Shown: piece after piece, positions 34,974 through 44,359 of the stretch | Layout: each line of letters begins with the position of its first letter | Position numbering within the stretch: the stretch's first letter is position 1 | DNA from: Bacillota bacterium | GTDB taxonomy: Bacteria; Bacillota; Clostridia; Lachnospirales; Lachnospiraceae | Length of the DNA stretch: 64,000 bases | Direction of reading: 5' to 3' | Assembly: GCA_023439505.1 (NCBI GenBank) | Contig: JAEXNR010000021.1 | Coordinates: 1 to 64,000, forward strand | The notes under the pieces: model-generated | The model's input: only the letters and a program-made list of their open reading frames with translations | Told to the model about the DNA's origin: nothing | Database searches by the model: none | Translations under genes and position numbers: made by a program

Positions 34974-35351
34974 TTACATTTTGAATTCAGAAGTTGAATT
35001 CTTTTCTAGCGTTCCTCCCTTACATTCCTCCAGGCATAGTTTGGCTAAGACTTCCTTAATATAATCCTTTCTTTCATATCCTTTGATTCCTTTCGCATGA
35101 AGAATCACCAGCGCTCCTACTCCGATGCGACTGCAGACCACACAGCGACAATCATGAATCGCCTCTATCGCCTTTTCCATCATGAATTCGTCATGCTCTC
35201 CAAAACTGCAGGGTGGTTGGACCCGGCGCTCCTCGATCAGGCAGTTGCCGCCGCTTTCGTCCACTTCATAGATATAAAATCGATCTGTATGCCCAAAATG
35301 CTGATTTATCACAATATTATCCGTTGATGCTACGGCAACCAAAACTCCCAT
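34974..35351 (-). CDS. NifX/NifB-C-terminal-domain protein, copy 1
   Basis: 125 residues of the dinitrogenase iron-molybdenum cofactor biosynthesis fold (VAVASTDNIVINQHFGHTDRFYIYEV at the start, then DCRCVVCSRIGVGA). NifX-type proteins bind and carry NifB-co or related Fe-S cluster precursors. A C-x2-C pattern in DCRCVVC and a C-terminal CLEEC may help. It follows an ABC binding-protein gene and precedes cysK, the same order as the second block. Its partner NifB is at 44800-45666. Confidence 0.85.
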   Translation of the reverse strand: MGVLVAVASTDNIVINQHFGHTDRFYIYEVDESGGNCLIEERRVQPPCSFGEHDEFMMEKAIEAIHDCRCVVCSRIGVGALVILHAKGIKGYERKDYIKEVLAKLCLEECKGGTLEKNSTSEFKM

Positions 35352-35444
35352 AGTCTCTCTAGATCACCCTTTCCTTTCTTGATAACCGCATAGACTTTAA
35401 ATTGTTGATTCTCTCTTTGCTAAACAAGAGAAACCGATGAGAAA

Positions 35445-36344
35445 TTATTCAGTTTCTCCGCCTTCAACAACAATCTGATCTGCCGTAAAGTCTGCCGGAA
35501 AGCTGTCTTTTAAGGTTTCATCATAAGCTTTATGGAAAAATTGTTCGTCCTTTAACTTACCGGTAATCAAACTGTTTACATAATCCAACAGCTCCTTATT
35601 GCCCTGTTTAACGGCGCCGGCAATATAGTCTTTATTACCCAGTTCTCCAATTCCCACCACATATCCCGGATTGGCCTTTGCCCAGGAGAGCAACAATGTA
35701 TTGTCCTGTGCGAACGCATCTGCTCTTCCCGTTGTTAATGTCTGGTATCCATCGGTTATGGCATCCACACGAATCAGCTTAATATCCGGATAGTTCTTTG
35801 TAAAATAAGCATCCGCTGTTGTACCTGTATTTACCACAAGCGTTTTTTCCTTCAAATCATCAACGGATTTTACAGGAGCCTTTTCACTGGAAACCACACC
35901 GATGGATACCTTTTCGTAAGGTAAGGTAAAATCAACACTGGTTGCTCTCTCCTCGGTAACAGTAAAATCCGCAAGCATTAAATCAACCTTATCTGTCTGC
36001 AGATATGTAATTCTGTCCTGTGGATTCATGGTGACCCAGGTAATCTTACTCTCATCTCCAAGTAATTCTTTGGCAATTCTTTCTCCCAATACAACATCAT
36101 AACCCTTAAAGCTGCCGTCTGCATCCTGATAGCAGAAAGGTGCATCATCAGAAAATATGCCGATCCGTATGGTTCCAGCTGCCTTGATTGCCGCAAGAGC
36201 CCCCTCTTCGCCCGCTTCTGTCGGTGTTGTTGTATTGTTCTTGCTGGAATCCCCAGTGTCGGTTGCGACCTTCTTTGATCCACAACCTGTCAGGCCGGCA
36301 ATCAACGCCAGTGTAAGTATCAGTATTACCAGTTTCTTCATCAT
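35445..36344 (-). CDS. Polar amino-acid ABC transporter substrate-binding lipoprotein, copy 1
   Basis: 299 residues. Lipoprotein signal (lipobox LTGC), then a family 3 solute-binding domain (AAGTIRIGIFSDDAPFCYQD, VDLMLADFTVTEERATSVDF, TLVVNTGTTADAYF). These bind amino acids such as cystine, glutamine or glutamate at the outer membrane face. It completes a permease-permease-ATPase-binding protein set in one direction. In this sulfur-linked setting a cystine-like or S-substituted cysteine ligand is plausible but not shown. GGAGG 6 bp before the ATG. Confidence 0.88.
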   Translation of the reverse strand: MMKKLVILILTLALIAGLTGCGSKKVATDTGDSSKNNTTTPTEAGEEGALAAIKAAGTIRIGIFSDDAPFCYQDADGSFKGYDVVLGERIAKELLGDESKITWVTMNPQDRITYLQTDKVDLMLADFTVTEERATSVDFTLPYEKVSIGVVSSEKAPVKSVDDLKEKTLVVNTGTTADAYFTKNYPDIKLIRVDAITDGYQTLTTGRADAFAQDNTLLLSWAKANPGYVVGIGELGNKDYIAGAVKQGNKELLDYVNSLITGKLKDEQFFHKAYDETLKDSFPADFTADQIVVEGGETE

Positions 36345-36504
36345 ATTAATCCTCCTATAAATTATTATTTATAACAATATAAATCGCATTTCACACATCA
36401 TTCCCCCTGATATGATCCCAGCTCTTCTTGTTTTCGGGTCCTTTTTGTGTACCAATACTTAATTTATATGGCTATCCTTATAAATTTGATTTTTATGAAA
36501 TCAC

Positions 36505-37251
36505 TCAGATAATAAAATCATCCATTACATTAATAAATCTCCTTGCTTCCTCTGTATCAGGAGATGAGAAAAATCGTTGTGGCGTATTAATTTCTGTAAT
36601 TCTTCCATTCTCCATAAAAACGATGCGGTCAGCAACTTTTTGAGCAAAATCCATCTCATGGGTCACAATAACCATTGTCAATCCCTGATTTCTCAGGCCC
36701 CTGATTACATCCAGCACCTCTCGAACCATTTCCGGATCAAGAGCGGCAGTAACTTCATCAAAAAGGATAATCTCCGGATTCATGCATAAGGCTCTGCAAA
36801 TGGCTACTCTTTGCTTTTGTCCTCCTGAAAGCTCTCTCGGGTATGCCAGCTTTTTCTCCAGAAGTCCAACCCGCTCCAAGAGCTTTACTGCCTCCTGTTC
36901 AGCTTCCCTCCGTGATTGTTTTTCAACCCGCATTGGGCCCAGGATTATGTTATTTAACACATTCATATGTGGAAAGAGATCATAGCTTTGAAATACCATC
37001 CCTACCTTTTTTCTCACTTCACTCCAATGCCGGTAATTTGATATCGGTTTCGCAACAGATGTCTGATCCATCCATATTTCTCCGCTGTCTATTTGCTCCA
37101 GCCCATTGATGCATCTTAACAGCGTAGATTTACCACAGCCGGAGCGTCCCAGTACGACAATGACTTCCCCTTTCATTATTTCCAGGTTGATTCCCTTTAA
37201 TATTATGTTCTTTCCAAAGGATTTGACCAAATTATTAATTTTCAGCTGCAT
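36505..37251 (-). CDS. Polar amino-acid ABC transporter ATPase, copy 1
   Basis: 248 residues: Walker A LGRSGCGKSTLL, Q-loop FQSYDLFPHMN, signature LSGGQKQRVAI, Walker B IILFDEVTAALD (Val in place of the usual Pro after Glu), H-loop VTHEMDFA. Typical length for the HisP/GlnQ type. It energises the two adjacent permeases. Confidence 0.93.
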   Translation of the reverse strand: MQLKINNLVKSFGKNIILKGINLEIMKGEVIVVLGRSGCGKSTLLRCINGLEQIDSGEIWMDQTSVAKPISNYRHWSEVRKKVGMVFQSYDLFPHMNVLNNIILGPMRVEKQSRREAEQEAVKLLERVGLLEKKLAYPRELSGGQKQRVAICRALCMNPEIILFDEVTAALDPEMVREVLDVIRGLRNQGLTMVIVTHEMDFAQKVADRIVFMENGRITEINTPQRFFSSPDTEEARRFINVMDDFII

Positions 37252-37269
37252 CGTATACCTCTCATTTTC

Positions 37270-37944
37270 TTAACCGTCTTTCTGTTCCAGATACTTTTCA
37301 AATAGAGACAGCGGATAACAGATTATAAAATAAATCACTAAAAGCATAAAGTACATGGTAAATGAAATATAACTTTTAGGATTTTTCATGTAGGTTACTT
37401 GTATGATCGACTGAGATACCTTTAACACCTCCGGCACACCGATCAAATAAACCAGAGTGGTCGTCTTAATCAGACGGGTTGCCAGATTCACAACAGAAGG
37501 TACGGTTCTCTTCACAATCTGCGGCAATAAAACATACACATACATCTGCCGTTTCGATAAGCCGATGGCAATACTGGATTCAAATTGTGATCTTGGTAAA
37601 CTGGTGATAAAGCTTCTCACCAAATCTCCGATTTCAAAGGTTCCCCAAAGTGTAAACACCAGAATAGACACAACAAAATTGCTGGAATTAATATGAAACA
37701 TGTATGCAGATCCAAAAAAGAAAATAAAAAGCCAAATTAAAGGGTGAATCAAACGAAAAGCTTCCAGAAAGACCCGCAAAACAGCCAGGATCAATTTGTT
37801 CTTTGTAGTCATAATTACCCCGATTATCACACCCAGTATCACCGACAGAACCAGTGAGATGAGAGCAATTTCCAGAGTAAGTCCGATTCCTCCCAGCAAA
37901 CGGGGAAAGGCCCTAAGGATATTATCAATTCCCGAATTCTGCAT
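37270..37944 (-). CDS. Polar amino-acid ABC transporter permease, copy 1B
   Basis: 224 residues, five or six helices with the HisM/GlnP-type EAA loop (IGLSKRQMYVYVLLPQIVKRTVPS). It overlaps the upstream permease gene by 20 bp, as is common for the two halves of a heterodimeric channel. Confidence 0.9.
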   Translation of the reverse strand: MQNSGIDNILRAFPRLLGGIGLTLEIALISLVLSVILGVIIGVIMTTKNKLILAVLRVFLEAFRLIHPLIWLFIFFFGSAYMFHINSSNFVVSILVFTLWGTFEIGDLVRSFITSLPRSQFESSIAIGLSKRQMYVYVLLPQIVKRTVPSVVNLATRLIKTTTLVYLIGVPEVLKVSQSIIQVTYMKNPKSYISFTMYFMLLVIYFIICYPLSLFEKYLEQKDG

Positions 37945-38587
37945 ATCGGATTTTCCTTTCTAATCTTGTAAAAATAAAACTCATGGGAATCAAAATAACC
38001 AGGTATGAGAAAATCATGAGTACTACAACCGGCAAAATTAAATCTGCCCGTAAACTAATAATAGAAAACGCCTGGTATACAATTTCAGGCAGTAAAATCA
38101 GTTTCATTGCCGAGACCTCTTTGGTCAAAAAAATCGCATTGTTATTAATTGCAGCGATTGAAATTGAAATCGCCTGAGGGAAAATCAAAAATCGTATCGT
38201 ATCCCGTCTTGAGAGGCCGATTGCCAGGGCAAGTTCTTTTTGGCTTTTAGAGATTGCCTTGATGGCTGATAAAACAGCTTCGCACATATAAGATCCACCG
38301 AGCAGGGACAATACCAATACAGAACAGGTAAAACTGTCTAACACGATAAAAATCTTTGGCAGACCGTAGAAGATAAAATATGCCTGAATTAGCGATGGTG
38401 TATTCCGAAAGAAAACTACATATGCCTTTGTAATCGTTCTTAACACCGGAACCTCATAATACAAAATAACAGAACAAAACAATCCGATAAGAAATGCCAG
38501 TAATATGGCAAACAGAGCAACTTCTAACGTAATCAGGGCCGCTCTTGCAAAAATTGCAATTAAGTCGAACGTACTGTTAATTTCCAT
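37925..38587 (-). CDS. Polar amino-acid ABC transporter permease, copy 1A
   Basis: 220 residues, with helices and an EAA loop (ELALAIGLSRRDTIRFLIFPQAISI) of the HisM type. First gene of the ABC operon, behind its own strong promoter (38689-38717). Confidence 0.9.
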   Translation of the reverse strand: MEINSTFDLIAIFARAALITLEVALFAILLAFLIGLFCSVILYYEVPVLRTITKAYVVFFRNTPSLIQAYFIFYGLPKIFIVLDSFTCSVLVLSLLGGSYMCEAVLSAIKAISKSQKELALAIGLSRRDTIRFLIFPQAISISIAAINNNAIFLTKEVSAMKLILLPEIVYQAFSIISLRADLILPVVVLMIFSYLVILIPMSFIFTRLERKIRYAEFGN

Positions 38588-38688
38588 ATCATTTACTTGA
38601 CTCCTATCCGTTGTAAATCATCGTATCAATATATATGTATGCGAGATAACATTTTATTCATATATATTTAATATGTTTTATGATTTGT

Positions 38689-38717
38689 ATTATATCCCCA
38701 TTTACATATAAAGTCAA
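38689..38717 (-). promoter_or_regulatory. Promoter of the first ABC importer operon
   Basis: TTGACT (38717-38712), 17-bp spacer, TATAAT (38694-38689) on the minus strand; 100 bp upstream of the permease ATG. Confidence 0.88.
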
Positions 38718-38721
38718 TAGG
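38705..38721. promoter_or_regulatory. CATATA-N5-AATAGG motif over the ABC operon -35 box
   Basis: CATATAAAGTCAATAGG overlaps the -35 hexamer. It shares its outer 12 bases and spacing with the site at 34872-34888 near cysK. Confidence 0.55.
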
Positions 38722-38796
38722 AATACTATACATTTAAATAGAATATTTTACCCATACATATCCCTGCCGTCGAATCCGTTGGTATAATCCTTTTCG

Positions 38797-39450
38797 TTAC
38801 TGAATATATTTTCTTACCATTAGTTCCAGCTGATATCCGGCACACAATACCCTGCATTTTTCTATCTCATCCGTTCCGATCACATCCACTACAGTGAGTC
38901 GTACCTCTTTCACATATTTTTTGCAGTTACAGGCAAACTCCAGCAATGCCTGGAAGGATCCTTTTCCATAAATGCTGTTGGTCAACCTCAGATATTCCTC
39001 CTCATTGGATGCATTTAAACTAATGGATACACAATCTATATATCCTGACAGACGGGATGTGATATCAGCATTATGAATCAGATTTCCCAATCCGTTGGTA
39101 TTAACACGAATTTTCAAATGATCATAGGTTCTTAAATACCGGGCGATTGCTATGACCGCTTCCAAGCGTGTCAGCGGCTCTCCATATCCGCAAAAGATAA
39201 CCTCCCTGAATTTATTGAGCTTCAGCTTTTTAAATTCATTGATTACCTCCTCCACACTTGGTTCGGTTTCCAGCCATAAATCATTAAATTTCATTCTGTT
39301 CCTGCTGTTTCGAATGCAGAAAACACAGGCACAGGGACATTGGTTTGTTAGATTTACATAGATACTGGTAACGGGCAGTTCAGCCTCTTTGCTCACCAAC
39401 GCTTCCATTCTAAGATATGTTCCGTTATAATACGAATATAAAATAGACAT
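38797..39450 (-). CDS. Radical SAM protein, TatD-associated type
   Basis: 217 residues from the ATG at 39450 (GGGG 6 bp upstream). The [4Fe-4S]/SAM motif C-x3-C-x2-C is Cys38, Cys42 and Cys45 in CPCACVFC; GYGEPLTR is the SAM-binding GGE-like loop. It resembles the short TatD-linked radical SAM family, whose reaction is not established. It is the last gene of the nitrogenase-like operon, 17 bp after nifH, so it may act in metallocluster assembly or on the reductase's substrate or product; this is inference. Confidence 0.82.
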   Translation of the reverse strand: MSILYSYYNGTYLRMEALVSKEAELPVTSIYVNLTNQCPCACVFCIRNSRNRMKFNDLWLETEPSVEEVINEFKKLKLNKFREVIFCGYGEPLTRLEAVIAIARYLRTYDHLKIRVNTNGLGNLIHNADITSRLSGYIDCVSISLNASNEEEYLRLTNSIYGKGSFQALLEFACNCKKYVKEVRLTVVDVIGTDEIEKCRVLCAGYQLELMVRKYIQ

Positions 39451-39466
39451 TGAATTCCCCATTCTC

Positions 39467-40324
39467 TTATATCTTATAATCTAACAGCCCATCCATTAAT
39501 CCGAATTCAAGAAGAATCTCTTCCAATCGCTCCTGTGTCATCGGCGTGGGTATTACAAAATCGGTATTTTCCTCTATATTCTTCGCCAACTGTCTGTACT
39601 CGTCTGCCTGCCTTGCTCCAGGTTCATAAGCGATTACTGTCTTTCTGTTAATTTCCGCTCTTTGAACCACATTGTCCCGCGGAATAAAATGAATTAATTT
39701 TGTTCCAAGTTCCTTTGCAAAGGCTCTGAGAAGTTCAGTCTCCCTGTCTACGTTACGACTGTTGCAAATGATACCGCCTAATCTTACGCCTCCCTTGGAT
39801 GCGTATTTTTGAATTCCCTTTGAAATATTATTGGCAGCATAAAGGGCCATCATTTCTCCGCTGGCTACGATATAGATTTCCTTTGCCTTACCTTCACGGA
39901 TGGGCATTGCAAAACCGCCGCACACAACATCCCCAAGAACATCATAGAATACATAGTCCAGATCTTCTGTGTAAGCACCCAATCGCTCCAATAAACTGAT
40001 TGAAGTTATGATTCCCCTTCCGGCACATCCGACACCGGGTTCCGGTCCACCGGATTCCACGCATCGGGTACCACCATACCCTTCTTTTAAGATGGCCTTT
40101 AAATCTACGTCTTCTCCTTCTGATCTCAATGTATCCAGCACTGTTTTCTGTGCCAACCCTCCTAATAATAAACGGGTGGAATCTGCTTTTGGATCGCATC
40201 CGACCACCATAACTTTTCTTCCTGCTTCTACCAGACCTGCGGTAAGATTCTGTGTCGTTGTAGATTTTCCAATCCCGCCCTTACCATAGATTGCTATCTG
40301 TCTAATTTTTTTGTCTGTCATCAT
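39467..40324 (-). CDS. nifH: NifH-type nitrogenase iron protein homologue
   Basis: 285 residues, close to normal NifH length. P-loop YGKGGIGKSTTTQN, GCDPKADSTRL, the [4Fe-4S] ligands Cys100 (GVGCAGRG) and Cys135 (GDVVCGGFAMP), the ADP-ribosylatable Arg in GCAGRG, and ASGEMMALYAANNI are all intact. As a dimer it delivers electrons with ATP hydrolysis to a NifDK-type partner. It is the only such gene in the window but there are two partner pairs, so it probably serves both and may also act in cluster maturation. GGGAGG precedes tandem ATGs; 40321 is the other possible start. Confidence 0.93.
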   Translation of the reverse strand: MMTDKKIRQIAIYGKGGIGKSTTTQNLTAGLVEAGRKVMVVGCDPKADSTRLLLGGLAQKTVLDTLRSEGEDVDLKAILKEGYGGTRCVESGGPEPGVGCAGRGIITSISLLERLGAYTEDLDYVFYDVLGDVVCGGFAMPIREGKAKEIYIVASGEMMALYAANNISKGIQKYASKGGVRLGGIICNSRNVDRETELLRAFAKELGTKLIHFIPRDNVVQRAEINRKTVIAYEPGARQADEYRQLAKNIEENTDFVIPTPMTQERLEEILLEFGLMDGLLDYKI

Positions 40325-40340
40325 TATCCTCCCAATTCAT

Positions 40341-41843
40341 TCATTCATTTTTTATATAAGTAAATGGATCTTTCTCCAACCATTCCTTCTTATAAGGTAT
40401 CTTTAGATTTTTGGCTATATTTTTGTTATATTGATTGTTTTCCAGCTTTCTGCATAGCCTCCTTGCTATCTCAAAAGCTCCTGCAAATCCCATATATAAA
40501 AATGTGGGACCAAACAACGGCAAAATCGGTACGCCGTATTTGGTTGTAATATGATTTAGTCCCGCATGAATAATGATAATATCAGGTTGCAGACGCGCTA
40601 CAAGATTAACCTGCTCAAAGGGCTGTTGTGTAGCTACGTTAAATGTAATGTTTTCAATCTCCTCCAGCTGCTCTAGCACCGGACGAATAAAATTGTCAAT
40701 GTGATGTCCTTTAAAGCCTACAATTTCCATACCGAGATCCTGTAATACTTCAGCCGTTGCCGTAATTCTGATGGCACCACCGCCAAGATAAACTTTTTTT
40801 CCCTGCAGCAACTGCTTATATGGTTCCAGGCTTTCTAAAAGTGCTTTTTCCTCGTGTCCCAGAAATATCCCGGCTTCTTTGGTTAATCCAAAATGCCCGG
40901 CAATTTTCATGATCCATCTCTTTGTGTTCTTTCTTCCAATGGGTATTGTATCTATGAGGAACGGAATCCCATACTCCTGCTGCAGATATTCTATATAATA
41001 ATCATCATGTGTACCGCAAATACTCACATTTAATGCATTTTCCAGTGTATAGGAGAAGTCCTCCGGCGCACTGTAACAGGGAAGGAAAGCAACACTAAGC
41101 CCTATCGCATTGAGAATTCTCTCCAGTTCATCTTCATCCGCTTTACTCATGGATCCCACATTAAAAATATTCACTCTTCTGCTCAGCAGATATTTTCTTT
41201 GATATTCTTCCAGATCCGGGGAAATGACAGGAAGTCTCCTCTCTACTTTTCCGAGAAGCTTCTTCATAATGCCGTTATAGGCAGCATCATAAGCAGTTGC
41301 CATAACCTTGGTTTTAAAACCTTCACAGGTAACCGGAATCAGTCGCGCTGACGTCTCAGACTGTAAGTCTGATAAAATGGCATCAATATCGTCCCCGATC
41401 AAGGCAGGTACACATCCCCCCACAACTATGATGATTTCCGGTCGGAATTCTCTGTCTGCATAGCGGACGGCTTCCGATAAATTGCTTTCTCCTCCGTTAA
41501 TTACATTGATTTCATCCAGATTTGTATTAATAATTACTGTCCCCTCAGCATTCGGATCTCTTAGTTTTTGAAAAGAGGCTCCCTGCTGTCCGGAATAATG
41601 GATGGAGGATGCCCCGCACCCCAGCGGCGAATGCATAATAACTACCGCATTTCTGATGGTGTTTAAGATACCCAGACTTAAACCATGCTGACATCCGTAG
41701 GTCTGGCCAAAGCTTCGAGTGGCACCTCCCAGACAACCTTTGCTTAAGCACTCCTCCAGATGGGAACAGGTCCCGCCGTATGCAATTCCTGCTTTTAATC
41801 GTTCTTCTCTTGCAGGCGCTGTATTACTTAATACAATACTCAT
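40341..41843 (-). CDS. NifD-type nitrogenase-like component 1 alpha subunit (D1)
   Basis: 500 residues from the ATG at 41843 (GGAGG 6 bp upstream). P-cluster-type cysteines are Cys51 (YGCQHG), Cys76 (HSPLGCG) and Cys144 (VGGCVPALIGDDI). Cys276 in LNVSICGTHDDYYIEY aligns exactly with the NifD cofactor cysteine (18 residues before the GIP). The cofactor histidine of nitrogenase, expected seven residues after the Gly of the GVP turn, is Phe here (GVPILPLF), and there is no nearby His. The protein should therefore hold a NifB-derived cluster without FeMo-co-type His ligation. Likely an ATP-dependent reductase, not N2-fixing. The N-terminal Cys26, Cys32 and Cys37 are extra. Confidence 0.88.
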   Translation of the reverse strand: MSIVLSNTAPAREERLKAGIAYGGTCSHLEECLSKGCLGGATRSFGQTYGCQHGLSLGILNTIRNAVVIMHSPLGCGASSIHYSGQQGASFQKLRDPNAEGTVIINTNLDEINVINGGESNLSEAVRYADREFRPEIIIVVGGCVPALIGDDIDAILSDLQSETSARLIPVTCEGFKTKVMATAYDAAYNGIMKKLLGKVERRLPVISPDLEEYQRKYLLSRRVNIFNVGSMSKADEDELERILNAIGLSVAFLPCYSAPEDFSYTLENALNVSICGTHDDYYIEYLQQEYGIPFLIDTIPIGRKNTKRWIMKIAGHFGLTKEAGIFLGHEEKALLESLEPYKQLLQGKKVYLGGGAIRITATAEVLQDLGMEIVGFKGHHIDNFIRPVLEQLEEIENITFNVATQQPFEQVNLVARLQPDIIIIHAGLNHITTKYGVPILPLFGPTFLYMGFAGAFEIARRLCRKLENNQYNKNIAKNLKIPYKKEWLEKDPFTYIKNE

Positions 41844-41863
41844 ACTACTCCTCCATGCTGCCA

Positions 41864-41955
41864 ATGCCCGCGAATTTGGGCATCAGCACAAATTTGGCGT
41901 GTGAAAATTTTAATTTTCATACTAACGTCCATGCGTGCTACTTGCTCGCACGCAT
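41864..41955 (-). repeat. Paired hairpins in the K1-D1 intercistronic gap
   Basis: The 187-bp gap between the two subunit genes contains ATGCCC/GGGCAT (41864-41883) and ATGCGTGC/GCACGCAT with a 9-nt loop (41931-41955). No T-tracts follow, so they look like RNA-processing or stability elements that may tune D1 against K1. Confidence 0.5.
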
Positions 41956-42030
41956 AAATTCAACGTGTGAATTAGTATTTCATACTTCACACTATCCCTC
42001 ACTTTTTGCACTTCTTCTTGTACCTTACTC

Positions 42031-43371
42031 TTATCTTCCGGCTACCAGGGCACTTAATATATCCTCTGTTAAGATCAGCCCTCCATTGAACCCGACATAG
42101 CTGCGGTTTAACACAACTCTGTTTGTAATCGGGTAGGTTACTGTAACCAGCGGCGCATTCAGACTTGTCGCCAAATCTTTCTCAAGAATGCTTCCGATTA
42201 CAACAAGCGGAGTCAATGAATCATAATATTTCTGATTCTTATTCGGCTCCCAAACCTCCCTCAGATATTTCTTTACAGAAGCAGTATTCGTATCAAATTT
42301 GACGCTGACTGTTAAACCGGATTCATAGTTTTTATAAGTCTTTTCTATCCTACCCTTTTGCTTTTCTGAGAGAATATCTGTGATAACGGATAGTTTTGGG
42401 ATCCAGCCCAATTCATCAGAGAGGAATCTGGTTAAGGACGGGGCATAATTAAGATCCCCCACCACCACCGCATATCTTTGCAAATCCGCGTCGGTATAAA
42501 TGTCCGTAAATCGTTCGAAATAGTCATAATAGATTTCTCTTTCGTATTGCAGCGCGGCTTCAATCACATCAATCGGTAACTCAAATAAACTGCCCATCTT
42601 TCGAAGGAATTGCTCTGTTTGCAGATAACCGATGGGTAGCTGTGCTGTGACAAAGGGTATATCAAACTTCTCTTTGTAAGCCTGTGCCGCTAAATTTCCA
42701 TATACTTGTGAAAGTATGATAGTATAGCTGGCATCCGATGAATGTTGAATTTCTTTTAATCCCTCTCCTTCGCCAAACAATGTATTCGCCTGTATCCCGA
42801 TCAGTCCAAGAATTCTTTTTATCTCTTTCAGATTTCCCTTCCAGAAGACATCTTCCCCCGGCACAATCCCAAGGATATTGACCTTCCTGTTATCTTTTTT
42901 CTCTGCCGGTGTCACATATTGATTCACCAGTCCTTCCAGCAGCAGATCATACCCATAATACGAATTTCCCTTAAAGCTTGGCGTAGAAATGGCGATCACC
43001 GGTTTTGGCGATTCCTCAAATTTCTTTACCACTGAATCAATGTCATCTCCGATCATCTCCACCATACAACCGCTTAACACCACAAAGAGATCACCATCCA
43101 TAATTTCCAGTGTGGTTTTAATCTCTTCTTCCAGTCTCTGTTCTCCGCCGAATACAATTTCCTTCTCAGTAACATTGGAACTGGGTACAGAGGTGGAGCC
43201 ACAATATCCACCTCCCAAATAAGCAGAGCCTGCATTGGTAGCATTGTATAAGTTATAACCACAGCCGGAAGCCGCATGAATAATCGGTATTGCCCTGGAA
43301 ATAGCACGCAGTGTTGACAATGCTCCACCTAATGCACAGGCATATCGTGGTCTTTCAATAAAATTACTCAT
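42031..43371 (-). CDS. NifK-type nitrogenase-like component 1 beta subunit (K1)
   Basis: 446 residues. All three beta-side P-cluster cysteines are present: Cys12 (RYACALGG), Cys37 (AASGCGYN) and Cys102 (LSGCMVEMIGDDI), plus an extra Cys57. It has the NifK/N fold ending NRSYVGFNGGL. Its ATG overlaps the stop of the cysteine synthase gene by 4 bp (ATGA), so the two are translationally coupled. In this operon K precedes D, the reverse of the usual order and of the K2/D2 pair. Confidence 0.88.
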   Translation of the reverse strand: MSNFIERPRYACALGGALSTLRAISRAIPIIHAASGCGYNLYNATNAGSAYLGGGYCGSTSVPSSNVTEKEIVFGGEQRLEEEIKTTLEIMDGDLFVVLSGCMVEMIGDDIDSVVKKFEESPKPVIAISTPSFKGNSYYGYDLLLEGLVNQYVTPAEKKDNRKVNILGIVPGEDVFWKGNLKEIKRILGLIGIQANTLFGEGEGLKEIQHSSDASYTIILSQVYGNLAAQAYKEKFDIPFVTAQLPIGYLQTEQFLRKMGSLFELPIDVIEAALQYEREIYYDYFERFTDIYTDADLQRYAVVVGDLNYAPSLTRFLSDELGWIPKLSVITDILSEKQKGRIEKTYKNYESGLTVSVKFDTNTASVKKYLREVWEPNKNQKYYDSLTPLVVIGSILEKDLATSLNAPLVTVTYPITNRVVLNRSYVGFNGGLILTEDILSALVAGR

Positions 43372-44342
43372 ATCCCACCTTCTTTTTTTATTTCATATTG
43401 AACCCGATCTATGATATGAAACAATTCGGTTGATAAATATCGTTCACCGGTATCAGGTAATAATACAACCACATTCTTTCCTTTAAATTCTGGCCGTTTT
43501 GCGATCTGGGCTGCCGCAAATGCTGCTGCTCCCGAAGAAAACCCCACCAGCAATCCTTCCGTTCTTGCCAGATCCTGGGCCGTTTCTATCGCTTCCTCAT
43601 TCCTCACCTTATAGATTTCATCAACAACGTTATACTCAAATAACGGTGGAACAAAATTCGCGCCAATTCCCTGGATCTTATGGGAACCTGGCACACCGCC
43701 CGACAAGGTTGGTGAAGAATACGGCTCTACTGCAATGATTTTAATCCCCGGATCCTTTTCTTTAAAATTCATCCCGACACCCGTTATAGTCCCTCCCGTT
43801 CCCACACCCGCAACAAATGCGGCAATGTTACCGTCAAGATCATTCCAGATCTCCTGTGCCGTCGTATTTTTGTGTATTTCCGGATTAACGCGGTTACCAA
43901 ATTGACTCGGCATAAAGCTATTGGGTAGTTGGAAGGATATTTCTTCTGCTTTTTGTATTGCACCTTTCATTCCATCCTTTGCCGGAGTTAATACAAGTTC
44001 TGCATTTAATGCCCTTAGCATTCTCTTTCTCTCTTCACTCATGCTTTCCGGCATTGTGATTATGATGTGATACCCCTTTACCGCAGCCACAAACGCCAGA
44101 CCAATCCCTGTATTCCCACTGGTAGGTTCAATTAGTACGGTATCTTTATTGATGATTCCCCTTTGCTGGGCATCCTCGATCATCGCAAGTGCAATTCTGT
44201 CTTTAACTGACCCCAATGGATTAAAATACTCTAATTTTGCAATCAAATTGGCAGATATCTTTTTCTCCCGGCCAAATTCACTTAACTTTAATAACGGAGT
44301 ATTTCCTACCAATTCAGTTAATTTTTCTGCTACCTTCGGCAT
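43368..44342 (-). CDS. cysK: Cysteine synthase, copy 2, inside the nitrogenase-like operon
   Basis: 324 residues. PLP Lys in NPLGSVKDRIA, EPTSGNTGIGLA, AGVGTGGTITGVG and SSGAAAFAA are all as in O-acetylserine sulfhydrylases, and it is visibly very similar to copy 1. It lies between NifX and K1 and overlaps K1 by 4 bp. That position strongly suggests the reductase releases sulfide, or a thiol that this enzyme can use, and that it is captured as cysteine or a cysteine derivative. GGAGG precedes the ATG. Confidence 0.92.
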   Translation of the reverse strand: MPKVAEKLTELVGNTPLLKLSEFGREKKISANLIAKLEYFNPLGSVKDRIALAMIEDAQQRGIINKDTVLIEPTSGNTGIGLAFVAAVKGYHIIITMPESMSEERKRMLRALNAELVLTPAKDGMKGAIQKAEEISFQLPNSFMPSQFGNRVNPEIHKNTTAQEIWNDLDGNIAAFVAGVGTGGTITGVGMNFKEKDPGIKIIAVEPYSSPTLSGGVPGSHKIQGIGANFVPPLFEYNVVDEIYKVRNEEAIETAQDLARTEGLLVGFSSGAAAFAAAQIAKRPEFKGKNVVVLLPDTGERYLSTELFHIIDRVQYEIKKEGGI

Positions 44343-44359
44343 AATTTACCTCCTTTGCA

